Shown here: positions 63,911 through 64,000 of the stretch, one piece after another
Numbering within the stretch: position 1 is the stretch's first letter
Layout: each line of letters begins with the position of its first letter
Source: Chara braunii
Taxonomy: Eukaryota; Streptophyta; Charophyceae; Charales; Characeae
Direction: 5' to 3'
Assembly (NCBI GenBank): GCA_003427395.1
Contig: BFEA01000037.1
Coordinates: 345,847-409,846, forward strand
DNA: 64,000 bases
Program-made: the position numbers and the translations under genes
Notes under the pieces: generated by a model
The model's input: only the letters and a program-made list of their open reading frames with translations
Told to the model about the DNA's origin: nothing
Databases searched by the model: none

Positions 63911-63965
63911 AAAAATTTAGAGCTTTTCTCGATTTATGCGTGTCATCCTTGCGCAGAGACCATGC
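63911..63965 (-). pseudogene. U6 snRNA 3' half at the end of HX copy E
   Basis: On the minus strand: GCATGGTCTCTGCGCAAGGA, then TGACACGCATAAATCGAGAAA, a diverged AGCTCTAAA, and TTTTT. The central 30 bases match plant U6 exactly. The 5' half of U6 is absent and a GC-rich stretch (GATCGCGCGGCCGAGATCAA) precedes it, as in copy A. The window ends 35 bases further right. Confidence 0.88.
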
Positions 63966-64000
63966 AACTTTCGCTCACGGTTGATCTCGGCCGCGCGATC

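Overview
This window looks like intergenic, repeat-dominated nuclear DNA from a large eukaryotic genome, most likely of the green plant lineage. Support: several Ty3/gypsy elements with primer sites matching the 3' end of initiator tRNA-Met (TGGTATCAGAGC and close variants), as is common in plant elements, and U6 snRNA fragments whose 3' half matches the plant form. No bacterial features and no intact, recognisable host gene are visible. I cannot name the species; a charophyte alga or another streptophyte would fit. One ambiguous base (position 20694) sits in an A-rich tract.

Layout. 1-6600: tandem repeats, an inverted pair of U6 fragments, a decayed copy of an unknown ORF family, and a TTAA-flanked transposon (2873-3913) whose empty paralogous target lies at 59257. 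6700-8010: a 54-bp minisatellite. 8030-24600: two copies (A, B) of a long hairpin-rich repeat family, called HX here, plus related blocks and a minus-strand Ty3 fragment (Ty3-3). 24450-26575: GC-alternating, (CT)n and polypurine sequence. 27027-29125: the 3' part of Ty3-4 with its LTR (family L2). 29768-36205: Ty3-2 on the minus strand, with a second TTAA element nested between gag and protease. 37210-37640: a third HX fragment (C). 37764-44966: Ty3-1 with LTR family L1, internally deleted. 44967-51400: mostly unrecognised, with two tRNA-derived heads. 51474-53949: the better copy of the unknown ORF family, its duplicated tail and an L1 fragment. 53950-57742: HX copy D, facing an inverted copy D'. 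57743-58962: an L2 LTR with primer site. 59050-64000: the empty target and HX copy E.

The most unusual content is the HX family. Copies share a 5' block of about 0.5 kb, two middle blocks, a degenerate tandem block and a long 3' block that is a near-continuous run of short perfect stem-loops. In copy B this block contains a complete-looking type III hammerhead ribozyme (20499-20561). The same block in copies A and E ends in U6 snRNA 3' halves on the opposite strand. Between copies, both arms of equivalent hairpins change together. I do not recognise HX as a described superfamily. A retrozyme-like or Penelope-like self-cleaving element is a working hypothesis, not a conclusion.
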